A DNA stretch of 64,000 bases from Trabulsiella guamensis ATCC 49490 (GCF_000734965.1 NZ_JMTB01000074.1:1-64000), one strand, 5' to 3'. Shown: positions 20,499 to 31,664, counted from the stretch's first letter. Translations and numbers: made by a program. The notes: a model not told the origin generated them from the sequence alone.

Positions 20499-21785
20499 TT
20501 AATGTTGTGTGCCGTCAGGTTGCGGCATAGCTCGGGTAACGCTCAGCGAGAAAATGATCGCCGCGCCGATGATGGCGACACAGGCCAGTGTCAACAGCCC
20601 GGCCGCGTTGCTGGCAAAAAACGACTCCGCCTGCACACGCATGATCGGCGCCAGAAAACCACCAAACGCGCCGAACAGATTGATAAAGCCAATACCCCCC
20701 GCCAGGGCGGTGCCAGACAGCATCTGTGTGGGAATCGTCCAGAACACCGGTTGCACGGCTATCACGCCAATGGCTGCCACGCACAGCGCGACAATCGCCA
20801 GTACTGGTGAAACCAGACCCGATACGCCGATACCGATCGCTGCCGCCAGCAGGGTCAATGCCGCCACGTTGCGACGTTCGCCGGTACGATCTGAGTAACG
20901 CGGAATAAACCAGGTGCCGAACAGTGCCGCCACCCATGGGATCGCGGTTACCACAGATGCCACAAAGCCGACTTTCGTCCCCAGCAGTGCCGCAACCTGA
21001 GTCGGCAGGAAGAAGATCAGGCCATACACCGCCACCTGAATGGTCAGATAGATAATGGCCAGTTGCCAGACACGCCCGTGACGAACCGCGTCAGACAGAC
21101 GAGAAGTGACTTTTTTCTCCTCTTCGCTGGCGAGCTGGCTTATCAACGCCTTTTTTTCCGCTGCGGTCAGGAAACGCGCCTGTTGCGGCGTATCATCCAG
21201 CCAGAAGAAGGTAAATACCCCGGCCCCCACCGCCAGTAGCCCCTCAATCACAAACATCCAGAACCAGCCGGGATTGCCCATAAAACCATGCATTTCCAGC
21301 AATGCACCGGACAATGGCGATCCCAGCGTCAGTGCCAGCGGCGCCCCCATGTAAAACAACCCCATAATGCTGGCGCGGTTTTGCTGCGGGAACCACTGGG
21401 AAGTCAGATAAATCATGCCGGGGAAAAAGCCCGCTTCGGCCGCACCCAGTAAGGTGCGAACCAGCAGGAATTTACTTTCCGTGTCTGCCCATGCCATGGC
21501 GGCAGATAAGAATCCCCACACCAGTGTGGTGCCGCCAATCCAGTATCGGGCGCCAAACTTACGCATCAGCAGGTTGGCTGGCACGCCAAGAAAGGCGTAC
21601 ACCACAAAAAAGATCCCCGCGCCCAGCGCATAGGCTTCATTGCTTAACCCGGTATCCAGCTGATAGGTCTCTTTTGCAAAACCGATGTTCGAACGGTCGA
21701 GAAACGCCAGCACATAAAGCGTCAGCATAAACGGGATCAATCGCGCCCGGTTTTTCTTCACAACGCTATTCAGTAAAGAACTCAT
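20499..21785 (-). CDS. rhmT: Probable L-rhamnonate transporter RhmT (MFS)
   Basis: A major facilitator superfamily member of the anion:cation symporter group, with about twelve hydrophobic segments and the signature FLDRSNIGFAKETYQ after the first helix. From the ATG at 21785 it has 428 residues; the codon before it is GTG, which could also start translation. The ATG has GAGGA seven bases upstream. It lies between rhmD and rhmA, which supports a role in L-rhamnonate uptake. The substrate is inferred from this context. Confidence 0.9.
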   Translation of the reverse strand: MSSLLNSVVKKNRARLIPFMLTLYVLAFLDRSNIGFAKETYQLDTGLSNEAYALGAGIFFVVYAFLGVPANLLMRKFGARYWIGGTTLVWGFLSAAMAWADTESKFLLVRTLLGAAEAGFFPGMIYLTSQWFPQQNRASIMGLFYMGAPLALTLGSPLSGALLEMHGFMGNPGWFWMFVIEGLLAVGAGVFTFFWLDDTPQQARFLTAAEKKALISQLASEEEKKVTSRLSDAVRHGRVWQLAIIYLTIQVAVYGLIFFLPTQVAALLGTKVGFVASVVTAIPWVAALFGTWFIPRYSDRTGERRNVAALTLLAAAIGIGVSGLVSPVLAIVALCVAAIGVIAVQPVFWTIPTQMLSGTALAGGIGFINLFGAFGGFLAPIMRVQAESFFASNAAGLLTLACVAIIGAAIIFSLSVTRAMPQPDGTQH

Positions 21786-21833
21786 CACAATATCCTCAGA
21801 GGATGGCCGCGCACATGGCGCGGCATGACAGTA

Positions 21834-23039
21834 TTAGTGGCTGTAAGGGCGCTTCAGATTGCAGTCGCGGTTCAGTTCAACGCCGAACCCCGGTTTATCC
21901 AGCACGCTTTTGTGAATACGTCCATTTACGGGTACCGGCTCATCCAGCAGGACCGGGTCAAATTGCGGACGCAATGTCGAGCAATCCGGACTGGTCATCA
22001 GGAATTCACTGAACGGTGTATTGGTGAAGGTGATAACGGCATGGTGTGAGTAGACGGATGAGCCATGCGGAACCACCAGTTGACCGCGGGCTTTGGCGAT
22101 GGCAGCAATTTCCACCAGTGTGGTTAAGCCACCGCACCAGCCAACGTCCGGTTGCATGATATCGATACCGGTTTCCGACAGTGTCCGGAAAGATTGCAGC
22201 GTACCGTGATGCTCACCACTGGTCACCATCATTCCCGCCGGCGCGTTGCGTTTTAGTTCGCGGTAACCTTCAAACTGCTGCGGCGGCAGGCATTCTTCAA
22301 TCCATTTAAGATTCGACGGCGCACAGGCATGGGCCAGTTTAGTGGCGTAGTTGACGTCCTGGCTCATCCAGCAGTCGAGCATCAGCCAGAAATCCGGACC
22401 GCATTTTTCACGATACGCCGCCACCATCGCGGCATCTTTGCGGATACCTTCATCACCGTCGTGAGGGCCCCAGTGCGTTGGCATTTTGCCGCCAATAAAG
22501 CCCATTGCTTGCGCCAGATCCGGGCGCGCGCCGGTGGCGTAAAACTGGATCTCATCGCGTACTGCACCACCTAGCAACTTATATACCGGCAGCCCGACCA
22601 CTTTCCCGAACAGATCCCACAGTGCCAGATCCACGCAGGAGATGGTGTTCATCACCAGACCGCCGGAACCGGAATAGTACATCGTCGCGCCAAGCATCTG
22701 ATCGTGGATGAGCTTGATATCGCTGACGCATTTACCTTCGATAAAACGGTTGAGGTGTTTTTCAACGATAAAACACCCCATCTCCCCGGCGGTCGAAATC
22801 GCAAAGCCCGTCTGTCCGTTGTCGGCTTCCACTTCCACGATCAACGTCCCGAGGACATTAATGCCAAATGACTGGCGCGACTGCTCATACTGTTTGTATT
22901 TACTCATCGGCGTGGCAATGTGGTCGTCAATCCAGTGGTTGGCGCCCTGGTCGTGATAATCACCGCCACCAGCGCCTTTCTCTGCGGTGGCACCACCGAG
23001 AAACCAGGCACGGACATGTTTAATTTTTGGTAGGGTCAT
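21834..23039 (-). CDS. rhmD: L-rhamnonate dehydratase
   Basis: An enolase-superfamily dehydratase of the mandelate racemase group that converts L-rhamnonate to 2-keto-3-deoxy-L-rhamnonate. From the ATG at 23039 it has 401 residues. Family features are the N-terminal capping segment with [14 protein letters not shown], metal ligands in [10 protein letters not shown] and KWIEECLPP, and the SGEHHG and [11 protein letters not shown] segments with the catalytic histidine. An upstream extension of 68 codons runs into rhmR and lacks family character. The ATG follows AAGGAAAAC. It is 13 bases from the end of rhmR, so the two are probably co-transcribed. Confidence 0.97.
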   Translation of the reverse strand: MTLPKIKHVRAWFLGGATAEKGAGGGDYHDQGANHWIDDHIATPMSKYKQYEQSRQSFGINVLGTLIVEVEADNGQTGFAISTAGEMGCFIVEKHLNRFIEGKCVSDIKLIHDQMLGATMYYSGSGGLVMNTISCVDLALWDLFGKVVGLPVYKLLGGAVRDEIQFYATGARPDLAQAMGFIGGKMPTHWGPHDGDEGIRKDAAMVAAYREKCGPDFWLMLDCWMSQDVNYATKLAHACAPSNLKWIEECLPPQQFEGYRELKRNAPAGMMVTSGEHHGTLQSFRTLSETGIDIMQPDVGWCGGLTTLVEIAAIAKARGQLVVPHGSSVYSHHAVITFTNTPFSEFLMTSPDCSTLRPQFDPVLLDEPVPVNGRIHKSVLDKPGFGVELNRDCNLKRPYSH

Positions 23040-23052
23040 GATGTTTTCCTTC

Positions 23053-23835
23053 TTATGAGGCTTGTTGTTCAAACGGGCTTTTCCATCCCAGTAATCGGGA
23101 AATGTCTTTTGCGCAGGCAATCGCCTTACCGGCGAGGTAATCACGATTGTCTTCGTTGATTTGCAAACGAGTGCCGACAACAGAAATTGCTGCCGTGAGT
23201 TCGTTGCTGGCATTAAAAACCGGGGCCGCCACGCAGCGTACATCGGGATAATCTTCGCCGTTGTCGTAGCTCCAGCCCCGGGCGCGGATCCGCGCCAGTT
23301 CTTCTTTAAACTGTTGAGCGTCAGTGATGGTGTTTTGGGTGGTTTTTTCCCACGTCAGCCCGGCAATAATCGTTTCCTGCGCCTGAGCTGACTGCCAGGC
23401 CAGCAGGCATTTGCCAATCCCGGAACGGTTTAGTGACAGACTTTTGCCTTCATGCGAGCGAACGCTGATGGTTGCTGGAGACTCGATTTTGAGGATGTAG
23501 TAGGCATTATCGCGATCGATAATTCCCAGGTGGCAGAGCAGTCCGCACTCATCCATCAGCCGGGTCAGTCGTGGGCGAGCCAGCTCACGCAGATCCATCC
23601 GGCTGACCGCATGCCCGGCCAGCTCGACCAGTTTGGTCCACAGGCAATAGTTGTCCTGGATGTCCATGCTGAGGAAGCGCTGCTTTTTCAGCTCGCCCAA
23701 TAGCAGATATGCAGTGCTTTTTGGGATCCTCAGCTCATCAATGATGGTTGCCGCACTGCACGGACCACGACGAGCGATGAGATCGAGAATTTCGATAGCG
23801 CGGGTGAGCGCCGGAACTTTGCTTGATTCCAACAT
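23053..23835 (-). CDS. rhmR: IclR-family regulator of the rhm operon
   Basis: A 260-residue IclR-type regulator. The N-terminal winged helix (about 8-75) reads [18 protein letters not shown] with [21 protein letters not shown], and the C-terminal effector-binding domain includes [25 protein letters not shown] and [10 protein letters not shown] chose the ATG at 23835 (MLESSKVPA) over one four codons upstream because it matches the E. coli YfaX start. It is the first gene of the rhm cluster, so it probably regulates that operon in response to L-rhamnonate or a derivative; the effector is an inference. Confidence 0.94.
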   Translation of the reverse strand: MLESSKVPALTRAIEILDLIARRGPCSAATIIDELRIPKSTAYLLLGELKKQRFLSMDIQDNYCLWTKLVELAGHAVSRMDLRELARPRLTRLMDECGLLCHLGIIDRDNAYYILKIESPATISVRSHEGKSLSLNRSGIGKCLLAWQSAQAQETIIAGLTWEKTTQNTITDAQQFKEELARIRARGWSYDNGEDYPDVRCVAAPVFNASNELTAAISVVGTRLQINEDNRDYLAGKAIACAKDISRLLGWKSPFEQQAS

Positions 23836-24006
23836 ACTGGACTCCAATCCTGAATACTGGAATCAGTGTTGCGATTGTCAGGCGGCTAATTTGTGAGCGG
23901 TGTCAAACTGCGGGTCTGTTCCAGCAGGCCAGACAGATCGCACCGCTAAAATGCGATCGTCAGCACAGAATTTTTCATGAGGAGTACAGTGGGCTGGACA
24001 ACATCA

Positions 24007-24028
24007 CGCCGGGACGAACGTCCCGGCG
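24007..24028 (-). terminator. yfaY terminator
   Basis: A nine-base-pair hairpin, CGCCGGGAC (24007-24015) and GTCCCGGCG (24020-24028) with loop GAAC, lies directly after the yfaY stop codon. The 171 bases between it and rhmR must hold the rhmR promoter. Confidence 0.75.
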
Positions 24029-24038
24029 GCAGGAATGA

Positions 24039-25235
24039 TTAGAAAGAGAGGGATTCAACGACGGTGATCCAGCCATGTTCGCTGGTAATCGTCTGACCGT
24101 TGAGCCAGCGGCGCAACATGTTCAGCGCCATCATCGCCCCCACTTCCTGACGGGTTTGCAGATTGTGGCGGTTAGTGCTGAACTTCACGCGCAGCGCCCA
24201 TGTGCCTTCCGCCGTCGACAGCGCAAAATTAAGGTGGTCCGTTTCCAACCCACTCACCGCCAGCGCGACACCAGCAAAATGGTTCACGCGACGTTCCGCC
24301 GTCCAGTGTGCCGTCTGCGCCAGGGTTTCCGGCTGAGGCGGCACCACTTCACTCGCCAGCAGCGGCGCACCTTCCCGGTTTAACTGCAGAGCAATCAACC
24401 CGCCGGTAAACTGTTCGCTGAGTGTCAGGCTGAGCTGTTTCTCCTGCAGACGGCGGGAAATTTGCGCCGCCAGTCCTTCGGTGCCTTCAAAAATCAGACT
24501 CTCGCCAGCCACTTTTTTGACCTCAGGCCACAGCGCCAGCATCGCTTCGCGCTCGCTCGCCGGTCCCGTGAGTTTCAGCTCAATGATCGGCATGGATGAA
24601 CGGTAACCCATGGTGACGCCCGGTGGCAGCGGGAGCGGATCGAGCGCCTGAGCGAGATCACTCTCAGAACGGCCAAAGGTAGTCAGTCGCAGGCACAGCG
24701 GCGGTTCTGGCAACGCAAAACGCGCGCGCAGACGCGGCAGAATTTCCTGCTCCACCATCACTTTAAATTCGGACGGCACGCCTGGGGTGAAAAACATCAG
24801 GCAGCGATTCAGTTGTACCGCAAACCCGCAGGCAGTCCCGACCGGGTTATCGACCAGTTCCGCGCTGGCGGGAATTTCCGCCTGCTTGCGGTTGCTCGGC
24901 GCCATCACTCTTCCTCGCTCGGAAAAGAATGTTTCCATGTGCGCAAGCCAGGCCTCGTGCAGTACCAGCGATTCGCCTTTCGCCTGTGCGGCAGCCAGCG
25001 CACTTAAATCATCGCTGGTCGGCCCAAGCCCGCCGTTAACGATCAGCACATCAGCGTGTTCACTGCGTTCGCGCAAAATTGCAACCAGATCATCAAGGTT
25101 ATCGCCTACCGTGTTGCGGCGCGTTAGCGGTAATCCCTGATTAAAAAAGACATCTGCAAGCCAGGCGGCATTGGTATCTGTGATTTGCCCGTGCAGCACT
25201 TCGTCGCCAGTGGACAGCATCTCCACGTTGATCAT
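24039..25235 (-). CDS. yfaY: CinA-like protein YfaY
   Basis: A CinA-family protein of 398 residues. The N-terminal molybdopterin-binding-like (COG1058) domain is clear: EMLSTGDEVLHGQITDTN, VNGGLGPTSDDL and FFTPGVPSEFK. The C-terminal part corresponds to the nicotinamide-nucleotide amidase domain (LSEQFTGGLIALQL), but it reads as divergent from PncC-type enzymes, which have a Ser in an ESCTGG-like motif; here the motif is SEQFTGG. Deamidase activity is therefore doubtful. The ATG at 25235 has GGAG seven bases before it. The physiological role is unknown. Confidence 0.92.
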   Translation of the reverse strand: MINVEMLSTGDEVLHGQITDTNAAWLADVFFNQGLPLTRRNTVGDNLDDLVAILRERSEHADVLIVNGGLGPTSDDLSALAAAQAKGESLVLHEAWLAHMETFFSERGRVMAPSNRKQAEIPASAELVDNPVGTACGFAVQLNRCLMFFTPGVPSEFKVMVEQEILPRLRARFALPEPPLCLRLTTFGRSESDLAQALDPLPLPPGVTMGYRSSMPIIELKLTGPASEREAMLALWPEVKKVAGESLIFEGTEGLAAQISRRLQEKQLSLTLSEQFTGGLIALQLNREGAPLLASEVVPPQPETLAQTAHWTAERRVNHFAGVALAVSGLETDHLNFALSTAEGTWALRVKFSTNRHNLQTRQEVGAMMALNMLRRWLNGQTITSEHGWITVVESLSF

Positions 25236-25301
25236 CGTTTTCTCCAGCAAAAGAGGACGGCTTACTATAGCGCAATCAGCGGGCTGGAAAAAAAGAAAAC
25301 T

Positions 25302-25322
25302 GGCGCGGCAGAGCGCCGCGCC
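25302..25322 (-). terminator. yfaZ terminator
   Basis: A perfect stem, GGCGCGGC (25302-25309) and GCCGCGCC (25315-25322) with loop AGAGC, is followed on the minus strand by a long T-rich tract (AGTTTTCTTTTTTTCC). It is a strong intrinsic terminator directly after yfaZ. Confidence 0.92.
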
Positions 25323-25328
25323 GAAGGA

Positions 25329-25871
25329 TCAGAACCCTGCGCTGACGCCCACGTACGGGCCGTCGGCCACGGCGTTATCACGACGACCGTCTTTCCCGGC
25401 CAGATTCAGGTAACGGTAACCCGCTTCAACGGTAATCGGGCGCATGATGGTCCAGCGCGCACCAGCATTGGCTTCCTGATAACTGTCGATGCCGCTGGAG
25501 AGTGAATCCGGGGAGTAGTAATACTCACCAAACAGGCCGAAGCTGCTGCCGATTTTCCACTGCAGACCACCGCCGACTGCCGCGGCGTAACCTTCATCGC
25601 CCGCGTTCGGGTTGGTGTAAATGCCTTTACCGCCGACGGTCGCCAGGAACGGTCCTACCGGCACGTTCAGGCCGAGACCCAGGCCTGCGACATCACCGTC
25701 GTCATCGTTGTGCATCCAGTTGCCGCTTAGCGCCAGCCCGGATGTGTCAGTGCCAAACCCGACGCCAATGTTGGTGTAGTCTTTGCCTGCTTGCCCGCTG
25801 ATGCTGACGGCATTGGCTGCGGCTGAAACACTCATCAGCACAGCTAATCCAACTAATGCTTTTTTATTCAT
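25329..25871 (-). CDS. yfaZ: YfaZ family outer membrane protein
   Basis: A 180-residue protein with a clear signal peptide (MNKKALVGLAVLMSVSAAANA) and alternating aromatic and glycine-rich strands ending in Phe (GVSAGF), typical of a small outer membrane beta-barrel. It matches E. coli YfaZ in length and sequence as I remember it. The function of this family is not established to my knowledge; some describe it as a predicted porin. In E. coli the next genes would be nudI, ais and the arn operon, but here menE follows after 163 bases. Confidence 0.92.
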   Translation of the reverse strand: MNKKALVGLAVLMSVSAAANAVSISGQAGKDYTNIGVGFGTDTSGLALSGNWMHNDDDGDVAGLGLGLNVPVGPFLATVGGKGIYTNPNAGDEGYAAAVGGGLQWKIGSSFGLFGEYYYSPDSLSSGIDSYQEANAGARWTIMRPITVEAGYRYLNLAGKDGRRDNAVADGPYVGVSAGF

Positions 25872-26015
25872 TTTTTGTATTCCGGATAAGTAAGAAAGTT
25901 AACGTCCCAAAACCGCTGGATTGTACAACTGAAACGCGAAGAATCAATGAACTAATAAAGCGAAAAAATATCGCAATTGTAATTAGTTACTCATTTTTTT
26001 GTCTTTCGAAAGGAA

Positions 26016-26035
26016 ACGGGAGCCGCAGCTCCCGT
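26016..26035. terminator. menE terminator
   Basis: A hairpin of eight base pairs, ACGGGAGC (26016-26023) and GCTCCCGT (26028-26035) with loop CGCA, touches the menE stop codon. The T-rich tract on the minus strand (TTTCCTTTCG) is moderate. The rest of the 163-base gap contains the yfaZ promoter region and nothing else I can recognise. Confidence 0.75.
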
Positions 26036-27402
26036 TATTCTTCGTCGCGTTGCTCCACAACCCACCGCTGTAACGCCTGGCGGGAGATTTTAATTCCACC
26101 GTTTCTTATGTTTTCCGGAAGGGCAAGCCAGCGGCAGGGCTGTTGAAACCCCGCCAGTTTATCTTTCGCCCAGCCAGCCAGCGTGTGCAACACGTCTGGC
26201 GATTCACATTCAACCACAGCCACTGGACGCTGGCCGAATTCGGCGTCATCCAGCGGTACCACAAACACCTGACGCACCTGCGGATGACGAGCAATCACCC
26301 GCTCCACCGCCTCTGGCTGAACGCCTTCGCCGCCGCTGAAAAAAAGGTTATCCAACCGCCCGGCAATCACCAGTCGCCCGTCACGCCACTCGCCACGGTC
26401 GCGGGTCGCAAACCAGCCCTCGTCATTAACCAGCGGCGACAGTTGCCCGTCGCGCCAGTAACCCGCCGCCATACTGTCCGCTCGCAGCCACACCTCGCTG
26501 TCAACAAGGCGGACCTCTCTGCCTGGCAATGGCACACCGACGTCATCCCCGCCGTCTGCCGCTTTGGCGCAGACCGTCGAGGCAAACTCCGTCAGCCCGT
26601 AGCCGCAGTACGTTGCAATACCCAGATGTCTGGCCTGTTCAGTGAGATCGACCGGAATTGCGGCACCGCCCAGCAGCACCGCGCGCAACGTCAGGGAGAC
26701 GTTGTCTTTCAGTAACCGCCAGAGCTGAGTCGGCACCAGCGACGCATGACTACAGCCATCCAGCGCCTGGGCAAGCGAACGCTCACTGACGGCCAGCTGC
26801 GCGCCGGTAAGCAGCCAGCGCCAGACAATCCCTTGTCCGGAGACATGAAACAGCGGCAGCGAAAGCAGCCAACTGTCCTGCTGCCGGAAGGGGATCAACG
26901 ACAGTACGCCCTGCGCACTCGCCAGATGCGCGGCACAGGTATGCACTGCCGCTTTGGGCAGGCCGGTCGACCCTGAGGTCAGTGTCATCGAGGCAAGACG
27001 TTGCGGCTGCCATGGCAACGCAGAATCGCCGGCATGCTCAACAACCCGCAACGGAGAGAGAGAGAAAGTCTGCGCGCCGTCTTCCATATCCAGCAAAAAC
27101 GTCAGCGTCAGTCCAGGGATTAGCGATGCCAGCAAGTCGGCGGGCAGTCTGGGATTAACCGGCAGAATACGCGCGCCGCACTGCAACAGCGCCAGCCAGA
27201 CCAGCAGCGACTGTTCGCTGTTACGCGCACGCAACATGACGCCATCGCCTTCCGCGACACCCTGCTGCTGAAAACCGCTCGCCAGCTTGTCTACATGCTG
27301 GCAGAGTGTCGTCCAGCTCAAGGTGACGTCATCCAGGCGCAGCGCCGGGCTGTCGCCCTGCACCGCGCGCCAGTGTCGCCACGGCCAGTCGACAAAGGTC
27401 AC
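26035..27402 (-). CDS. menE: o-succinylbenzoate--CoA ligase MenE
   Basis: An acyl-adenylate-forming enzyme that activates o-succinylbenzoate to its CoA thioester in menaquinone synthesis. It has 455 residues (E. coli 451). The AMP-binding signature is [17 protein letters not shown] at about residues 136-152; further motifs are [17 protein letters not shown] and the C-terminal lysine segment [11 protein letters not shown]. The start is GTG at 27402, inside a GTGA overlap with the menC stop, so translation is probably coupled. It is the last gene of the men operon. Confidence 0.96.
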   Translation of the reverse strand: MTFVDWPWRHWRAVQGDSPALRLDDVTLSWTTLCQHVDKLASGFQQQGVAEGDGVMLRARNSEQSLLVWLALLQCGARILPVNPRLPADLLASLIPGLTLTFLLDMEDGAQTFSLSPLRVVEHAGDSALPWQPQRLASMTLTSGSTGLPKAAVHTCAAHLASAQGVLSLIPFRQQDSWLLSLPLFHVSGQGIVWRWLLTGAQLAVSERSLAQALDGCSHASLVPTQLWRLLKDNVSLTLRAVLLGGAAIPVDLTEQARHLGIATYCGYGLTEFASTVCAKAADGGDDVGVPLPGREVRLVDSEVWLRADSMAAGYWRDGQLSPLVNDEGWFATRDRGEWRDGRLVIAGRLDNLFFSGGEGVQPEAVERVIARHPQVRQVFVVPLDDAEFGQRPVAVVECESPDVLHTLAGWAKDKLAGFQQPCRWLALPENIRNGGIKISRQALQRWVVEQRDEE

Positions 27403-28364
27403 AGCAGCGGCTCCAGCATGGTGCTGTCAAGGCAAGGCAGTTCGCTGCCCGGCCAGCAACGCAGTAACTGCGCCTGCATCAGGTTTAACGTATCCAGCCC
27501 TGGAATGGTGTCCGGCGTCAGCCAGGCGGCAATCCGTGCCAGTTGCGTCAGCCCCAGGCTGGATTCTATCGAGGAGCTGATGACTGCCGTCAGTCCGAGC
27601 TGATGCGCGGCGGCGACCTGTGCTTTTACTTTCTCGAGGCTGCCGGTCAGTGTCGGTTTGATCACCACTGCCTTCACGCCAGGCTCTGCAACGAACGCAA
27701 AATCCGCATCCCGCAGGCTTTCATCCCATGCGATGGCAATGCCAGTTTCGCGGGCAAAGGCACGGGAGTCGTCCCGGGTTTTGCACGGCTCTTCAAGAAA
27801 CGCGATGCGCGAGCGGTAGTCGGGGTTAACGTATCTGGCGAACTGCTGTGCTTTCAGCGGCGTCCAGGCGCGATTGGCGTCCAGCCGCAGATGTAAATCA
27901 GGGATCGCTTCCAGCAACAGATTTACCACCATTCCGTCGCGCACGGCCTCGTACAGCCCCACTTTCACTTTAGCGACCTTTTCACCTGGCATATCCGCAA
28001 GCCGGAGCACCAGATCATCAGGATCGCCAGTACACAGCGGCGCGGCACGGTAATCCGCCGCCTGCGGCAGTTCATCCGCCAGCTCAGCCAGCGCGCAGCT
28101 CAGGCCAAACGCCACCGATGGCAGTGCCGGTAATGGCAGCGCGGAACCCTGTCGCCAGGCCTGCAGCCAGTCAATGGCGGCGTGTTGCGCCATTTCCAGC
28201 GTTTCCAGGCTGAACCCCGGCAAAGGGGAAATTTCGCCCCAGCCTTCACGCTCGCCTTCGGTTAAGCGAACCACGAGACCATCGCGGGTTTTCAGTCTCC
28301 GTTCCCGCAGCACCACGCCCGCGTCCATGGGAATCTGCCAGCGATAAAGCTGTACACAACGCAT
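27399..28364 (-). CDS. menC: o-succinylbenzoate synthase MenC
   Basis: An enolase-superfamily enzyme that dehydrates SHCHC to o-succinylbenzoate. It has 321 residues, one more than E. coli. Catalytic lysines and metal ligands are in [32 protein letters not shown] and VIKPTLTGS. The ATG shares one base with the menB stop (TAATG) and the stop overlaps the menE GTG, so all three are tightly packed. Confidence 0.97.
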   Translation of the reverse strand: MRCVQLYRWQIPMDAGVVLRERRLKTRDGLVVRLTEGEREGWGEISPLPGFSLETLEMAQHAAIDWLQAWRQGSALPLPALPSVAFGLSCALAELADELPQAADYRAAPLCTGDPDDLVLRLADMPGEKVAKVKVGLYEAVRDGMVVNLLLEAIPDLHLRLDANRAWTPLKAQQFARYVNPDYRSRIAFLEEPCKTRDDSRAFARETGIAIAWDESLRDADFAFVAEPGVKAVVIKPTLTGSLEKVKAQVAAAHQLGLTAVISSSIESSLGLTQLARIAAWLTPDTIPGLDTLNLMQAQLLRCWPGSELPCLDSTMLEPLL

Positions 28365-29221
28365 TATGGATTCCGTTTGTATTTGCTGAAGTCCGGCTGG
28401 CGTTTCTCGTTGAACGCGTTACGCCCTTCCTGACCTTCTTCCGTCATGTAGAACAGCATGGTGGCGTTACCCGCCAGCTCCTGCAGCCCCGCCTGCCCGT
28501 CGCAGTCCGCATTTAGCGCTGCTTTCAGGCAACGCAGCGCCATCGGGCTGTTTTGCAGCATTTCGCGGCACCAGCGCACGGTTTCTTTTTCCAGACTCTC
28601 CAGCGGCACCACGGTGTTGACCAGGCCCATATCCAGCGCCTGTTGCGCATCGTACTGACGACACAGGAACCAGATTTCGCGCGCTTTCTTCTGACCGACA
28701 ATGCGTGCCATGTAGGAGGCGCCCCAGCCACCGTCGAAGGAACCGACTTTCGGTCCGGTCTGACCGAAAATGGCGTTTTCCGCAGCGATCGTCAGGTCAC
28801 ACATCATGTGCAGCACGTGGCCGCCGCCGATGGAATAGCCTGCCACCATCGCCACTACCGGTTTCGGGCAGGTGCGGATCTGGCGCTGGAAATCGAGGAC
28901 GTTCAGATGATGAACGCCGGAATCGTCCTGATAACCGCCGTAGTCGCCACGCACTTTCTGGTCACCACCGGCGCAGAACGCTTTGTCGCCTTCCCCGGTA
29001 AGAACGATGACGCCGATATTGTCGTCGTAGCGCGCATCTGCCAGCGCCTGAATCATCTCTTTGACGGTCAGAGGACGAAATGCGTTACGCACCTGCGGGC
29101 GGTTAATGGTGATTTTGGCAATGCCGTCCGTCGACTTATGATAACGAATGTCGGTGTAGCCTTCGGAACAATCATGCCATTCCACCGGCGCATAAAGCAT
29201 TGTTTCATCAGGGTAGATCAT
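28364..29221 (-). CDS. menB: 1,4-dihydroxy-2-naphthoyl-CoA synthase MenB
   Basis: A crotonase-fold enzyme that cyclises o-succinylbenzoyl-CoA, forming the naphthoquinone ring of menaquinone. It has 285 residues, as in E. coli. Visible family segments are the oxyanion loop [42 protein letters not shown] (catalytic Asp region) and the C-terminal [14 protein letters not shown]. It is 14 bases from menH and overlaps menC by one base. Confidence 0.98.
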   Translation of the reverse strand: MIYPDETMLYAPVEWHDCSEGYTDIRYHKSTDGIAKITINRPQVRNAFRPLTVKEMIQALADARYDDNIGVIVLTGEGDKAFCAGGDQKVRGDYGGYQDDSGVHHLNVLDFQRQIRTCPKPVVAMVAGYSIGGGHVLHMMCDLTIAAENAIFGQTGPKVGSFDGGWGASYMARIVGQKKAREIWFLCRQYDAQQALDMGLVNTVVPLESLEKETVRWCREMLQNSPMALRCLKAALNADCDGQAGLQELAGNATMLFYMTEEGQEGRNAFNEKRQPDFSKYKRNP

Positions 29222-29235
29222 AGTGTGTCCTTTAG

Positions 29236-29997
29236 TCAGAGACGCAATATCTGAGCCAGACGTTCAGTCACGTCATCAGGGTTTTCCCGGTGCGCGTTGT
29301 GTCCGGCGTTATGAATCAGAAAGCAAGGCACGGCCAGTTCTTCGGCAATCGCCCGAAATTTGCTGTCGTGCTCACCACATAAGTACCAGAAAGGATAGTC
29401 GCGCTGACGTAATGCCGGACGTAAATCATCCTGCACCGCCAGCGACGTTGCCTGCAGCATCGCAGCCAGCGCCACACCATCATTTTGTGCGCGAAGCGCC
29501 ACCAGCACCTCACGCTGTTCTGGTGACAGGGTGGCGAAAACCGGCTGCAGATACCAGTCGTGAAACAACTGGCGCAGCGGCTCAGTGCGGAAACGCGCGG
29601 CCCAGGTATTATCGGAACGCAGGCGTTCCATCCGCGCTTCCGGTTGTTGCAGGCCGGGATGTCCGCCCTCAACAATGATGCCCGCCAGCCCCGTCACACC
29701 CGGCTGACTGGCATAGTCCATTGCAATGCGGCCGCCGAGCGAATATCCCACCAGCCAGAAATTTAGTATGTTGTAACTAACAAGCGTAGCATGAAGCAGT
29801 TCGCGGACGTCAGCGAAATCCCGCGCGGTCATCGCAGCCGAACCGCCATGGCCCGGGAGATCAACGTACAAGCGCGAATAGTCGCTCAGCCGCTCGCCCA
29901 CTTCCTGCCATTCACGGCCATCGCCGGAAAAACCATGCAGGAACACCAGCCACGGACGCGACGGTTCACCCCGACGGGCGATGGCATGCAGAGTCAT
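29236..29997 (-). CDS. menH: SHCHC synthase MenH
   Basis: An alpha/beta-hydrolase fold lyase that eliminates pyruvate from SEPHCHC to give SHCHC. It has 253 residues (E. coli 252). The nucleophile elbow GYSLGG gives Ser about 86, with oxyanion segment [12 protein letters not shown] and the catalytic His in [11 protein letters not shown]. The start ATG overlaps the menD stop codon (ATGA), so MenH is probably made by translational coupling with MenD, the enzyme that makes its substrate. Confidence 0.97.
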   Translation of the reverse strand: MTLHAIARRGEPSRPWLVFLHGFSGDGREWQEVGERLSDYSRLYVDLPGHGGSAAMTARDFADVRELLHATLVSYNILNFWLVGYSLGGRIAMDYASQPGVTGLAGIIVEGGHPGLQQPEARMERLRSDNTWAARFRTEPLRQLFHDWYLQPVFATLSPEQREVLVALRAQNDGVALAAMLQATSLAVQDDLRPALRQRDYPFWYLCGEHDSKFRAIAEELAVPCFLIHNAGHNAHRENPDDVTERLAQILRL

Positions 29998-31664
29998 AGT
30001 GTGCTGACCTGCGCCAGCAGTTGTTGCAGCGTTTGCGTGCCATCCGTATCGTTGACTACCAGCTCGATAACGGTAGTCACCGGCGCCCCCCAGGCTTCCT
30101 CGAGCGCAACTTCCAGCGCTTCCCAGTTTTGCGGACAGTGGTAGCGCAGCCCAAACATGGCGGCGGCATGCTCAAAGCGGATGTTCTGCGGCATACTGTA
30201 GAAACGCTCACGTGCCTCTGGCGGCGTCGGCAGCAGAGAGAAAATCTGCCCGCCGTTGTTATTGACGATAATCAGCACCAGCGGCGCGGAAGTCTGCCGC
30301 AGCAACGACAGCGCGTTGAGATCGTAGAGCGCGGAAAGATCACCGATGATGGCCAGCGTCGGTCTGGCACTCGCGCGCTGAACGCCTGCCGCTGTGGAAA
30401 TCAGTCCGTCGATCCCACTGGCGCCGCGGTTGCTGTACACCGGATAGCCGGCCGGAAGCTGGCCCAGCGCGTCAATCAGACGCACCACCAGGCTGTTGCC
30501 AACAAACAGTTGCCCTTGATCCGGCAGATAGTTGCTGATGCGGTGCGCCAGTTGTGCTTCGCCAAACAGGTCGCGTGTTGCCACGACCGCGTCCCAGGCC
30601 AGCGCCGACAGACGCGGGATGTCCATGCTCCAGGGCGTGCGATTTTTTGCCGGGTGCAGTTCCAGCCAGCGCTCAACGCTGCTGACCAGACGGCGCCCGC
30701 GATGATGTGCCGGATCAAGCCGTCCGGTGAGGTTATCGATCAGCCAGTATTCCTGCGGTTCGCAGGTTTGCTGCCACTGCAGCAGGCGTTTGCCGGTCAG
30801 GCTACTGCCAAGCTGCACCACGATTTGCGCCTTCGCCAGTTCTGCCACGGCGCGGGCATTGCCGAGCCAGAGATCGGCACAGGGTAATGGCTGCCCCGTT
30901 TGCGACAGCACGTCGCTAATCAGCGGCCAGCCAAGCGTTTTCGCCCATTCTGCCACCAGTTTCCCTTCGACAGCGCTCATCCGCCCGGCGACTACTACGC
31001 CGCGCTTCTGCCGCCAGAAAAACCAGTCGAGCTGCTTCTGGCTTTCCAGTTGAATATCTTCACGTAGCCAGGGTTTGTCGCTTTGCCACCAGTCACCCAG
31101 CTGTTGTTGCCAGTCGAGGCCTGTTTCATCCAGCTCGCCGTACAGTGGTTCCGCAAACGGGCAATTGATATGCACACCGCCCGCGTGTTGCTGGCCGAGA
31201 GCGTTATCAAGGGTGGATACCAGCCAACGCGCCGGGATATCCTGGCTCGGACGCGGTAGCGAGAGGGTTTGCGTCGGATGTGACGCGAACATGCCCGGCT
31301 GACGAATCGCCTGATTCGCGCCGCAGTCAATCAGCTCGGGCGGGCGATCCGCGGTCAGCAGGATCAGTTTTTCCCCGGTCAGACCTGCTTCAATCAACGC
31401 CGGATAGAGATTCGCCACCGCCGTGCCGGAGGTGACAATCACGGCCACCGGCTGTTTACTGACCTTCGCCAGCCCAAGCGCCAGATGCCCAAGGCCGCGT
31501 TCGTCAAAATGAGTGTGATGAATGAGTGAGCGGTTTTCTGCCGCTGCCAGCGTGAGTGGCGTCGACCGCGAGCCAGGCGCGATGCAGACGTGCTGCACGC
31601 CGTGGCGAGTTAATGCTTCCAGGATCACCGCCGCCCAGCGTCGGTTAAATGCGCTTACTGACAT
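29994..31664 (-). CDS. menD: SEPHCHC synthase MenD
   Basis: A thiamin-diphosphate enzyme that joins isochorismate and 2-oxoglutarate, the first committed step of menaquinone synthesis. It has 556 residues from the ATG at 31664, the E. coli length; an in-frame TTG six codons upstream is less likely. Motifs are [31 protein letters not shown] (catalytic Glu), [14 protein letters not shown] and the ThDP/metal motif [10 protein letters not shown]...NNNGGQIFS. It follows menF, with an 83-base gap, and overlaps menH. Confidence 0.98.
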   Translation of the reverse strand: MSVSAFNRRWAAVILEALTRHGVQHVCIAPGSRSTPLTLAAAENRSLIHHTHFDERGLGHLALGLAKVSKQPVAVIVTSGTAVANLYPALIEAGLTGEKLILLTADRPPELIDCGANQAIRQPGMFASHPTQTLSLPRPSQDIPARWLVSTLDNALGQQHAGGVHINCPFAEPLYGELDETGLDWQQQLGDWWQSDKPWLREDIQLESQKQLDWFFWRQKRGVVVAGRMSAVEGKLVAEWAKTLGWPLISDVLSQTGQPLPCADLWLGNARAVAELAKAQIVVQLGSSLTGKRLLQWQQTCEPQEYWLIDNLTGRLDPAHHRGRRLVSSVERWLELHPAKNRTPWSMDIPRLSALAWDAVVATRDLFGEAQLAHRISNYLPDQGQLFVGNSLVVRLIDALGQLPAGYPVYSNRGASGIDGLISTAAGVQRASARPTLAIIGDLSALYDLNALSLLRQTSAPLVLIIVNNNGGQIFSLLPTPPEARERFYSMPQNIRFEHAAAMFGLRYHCPQNWEALEVALEEAWGAPVTTVIELVVNDTDGTQTLQQLLAQVSTL

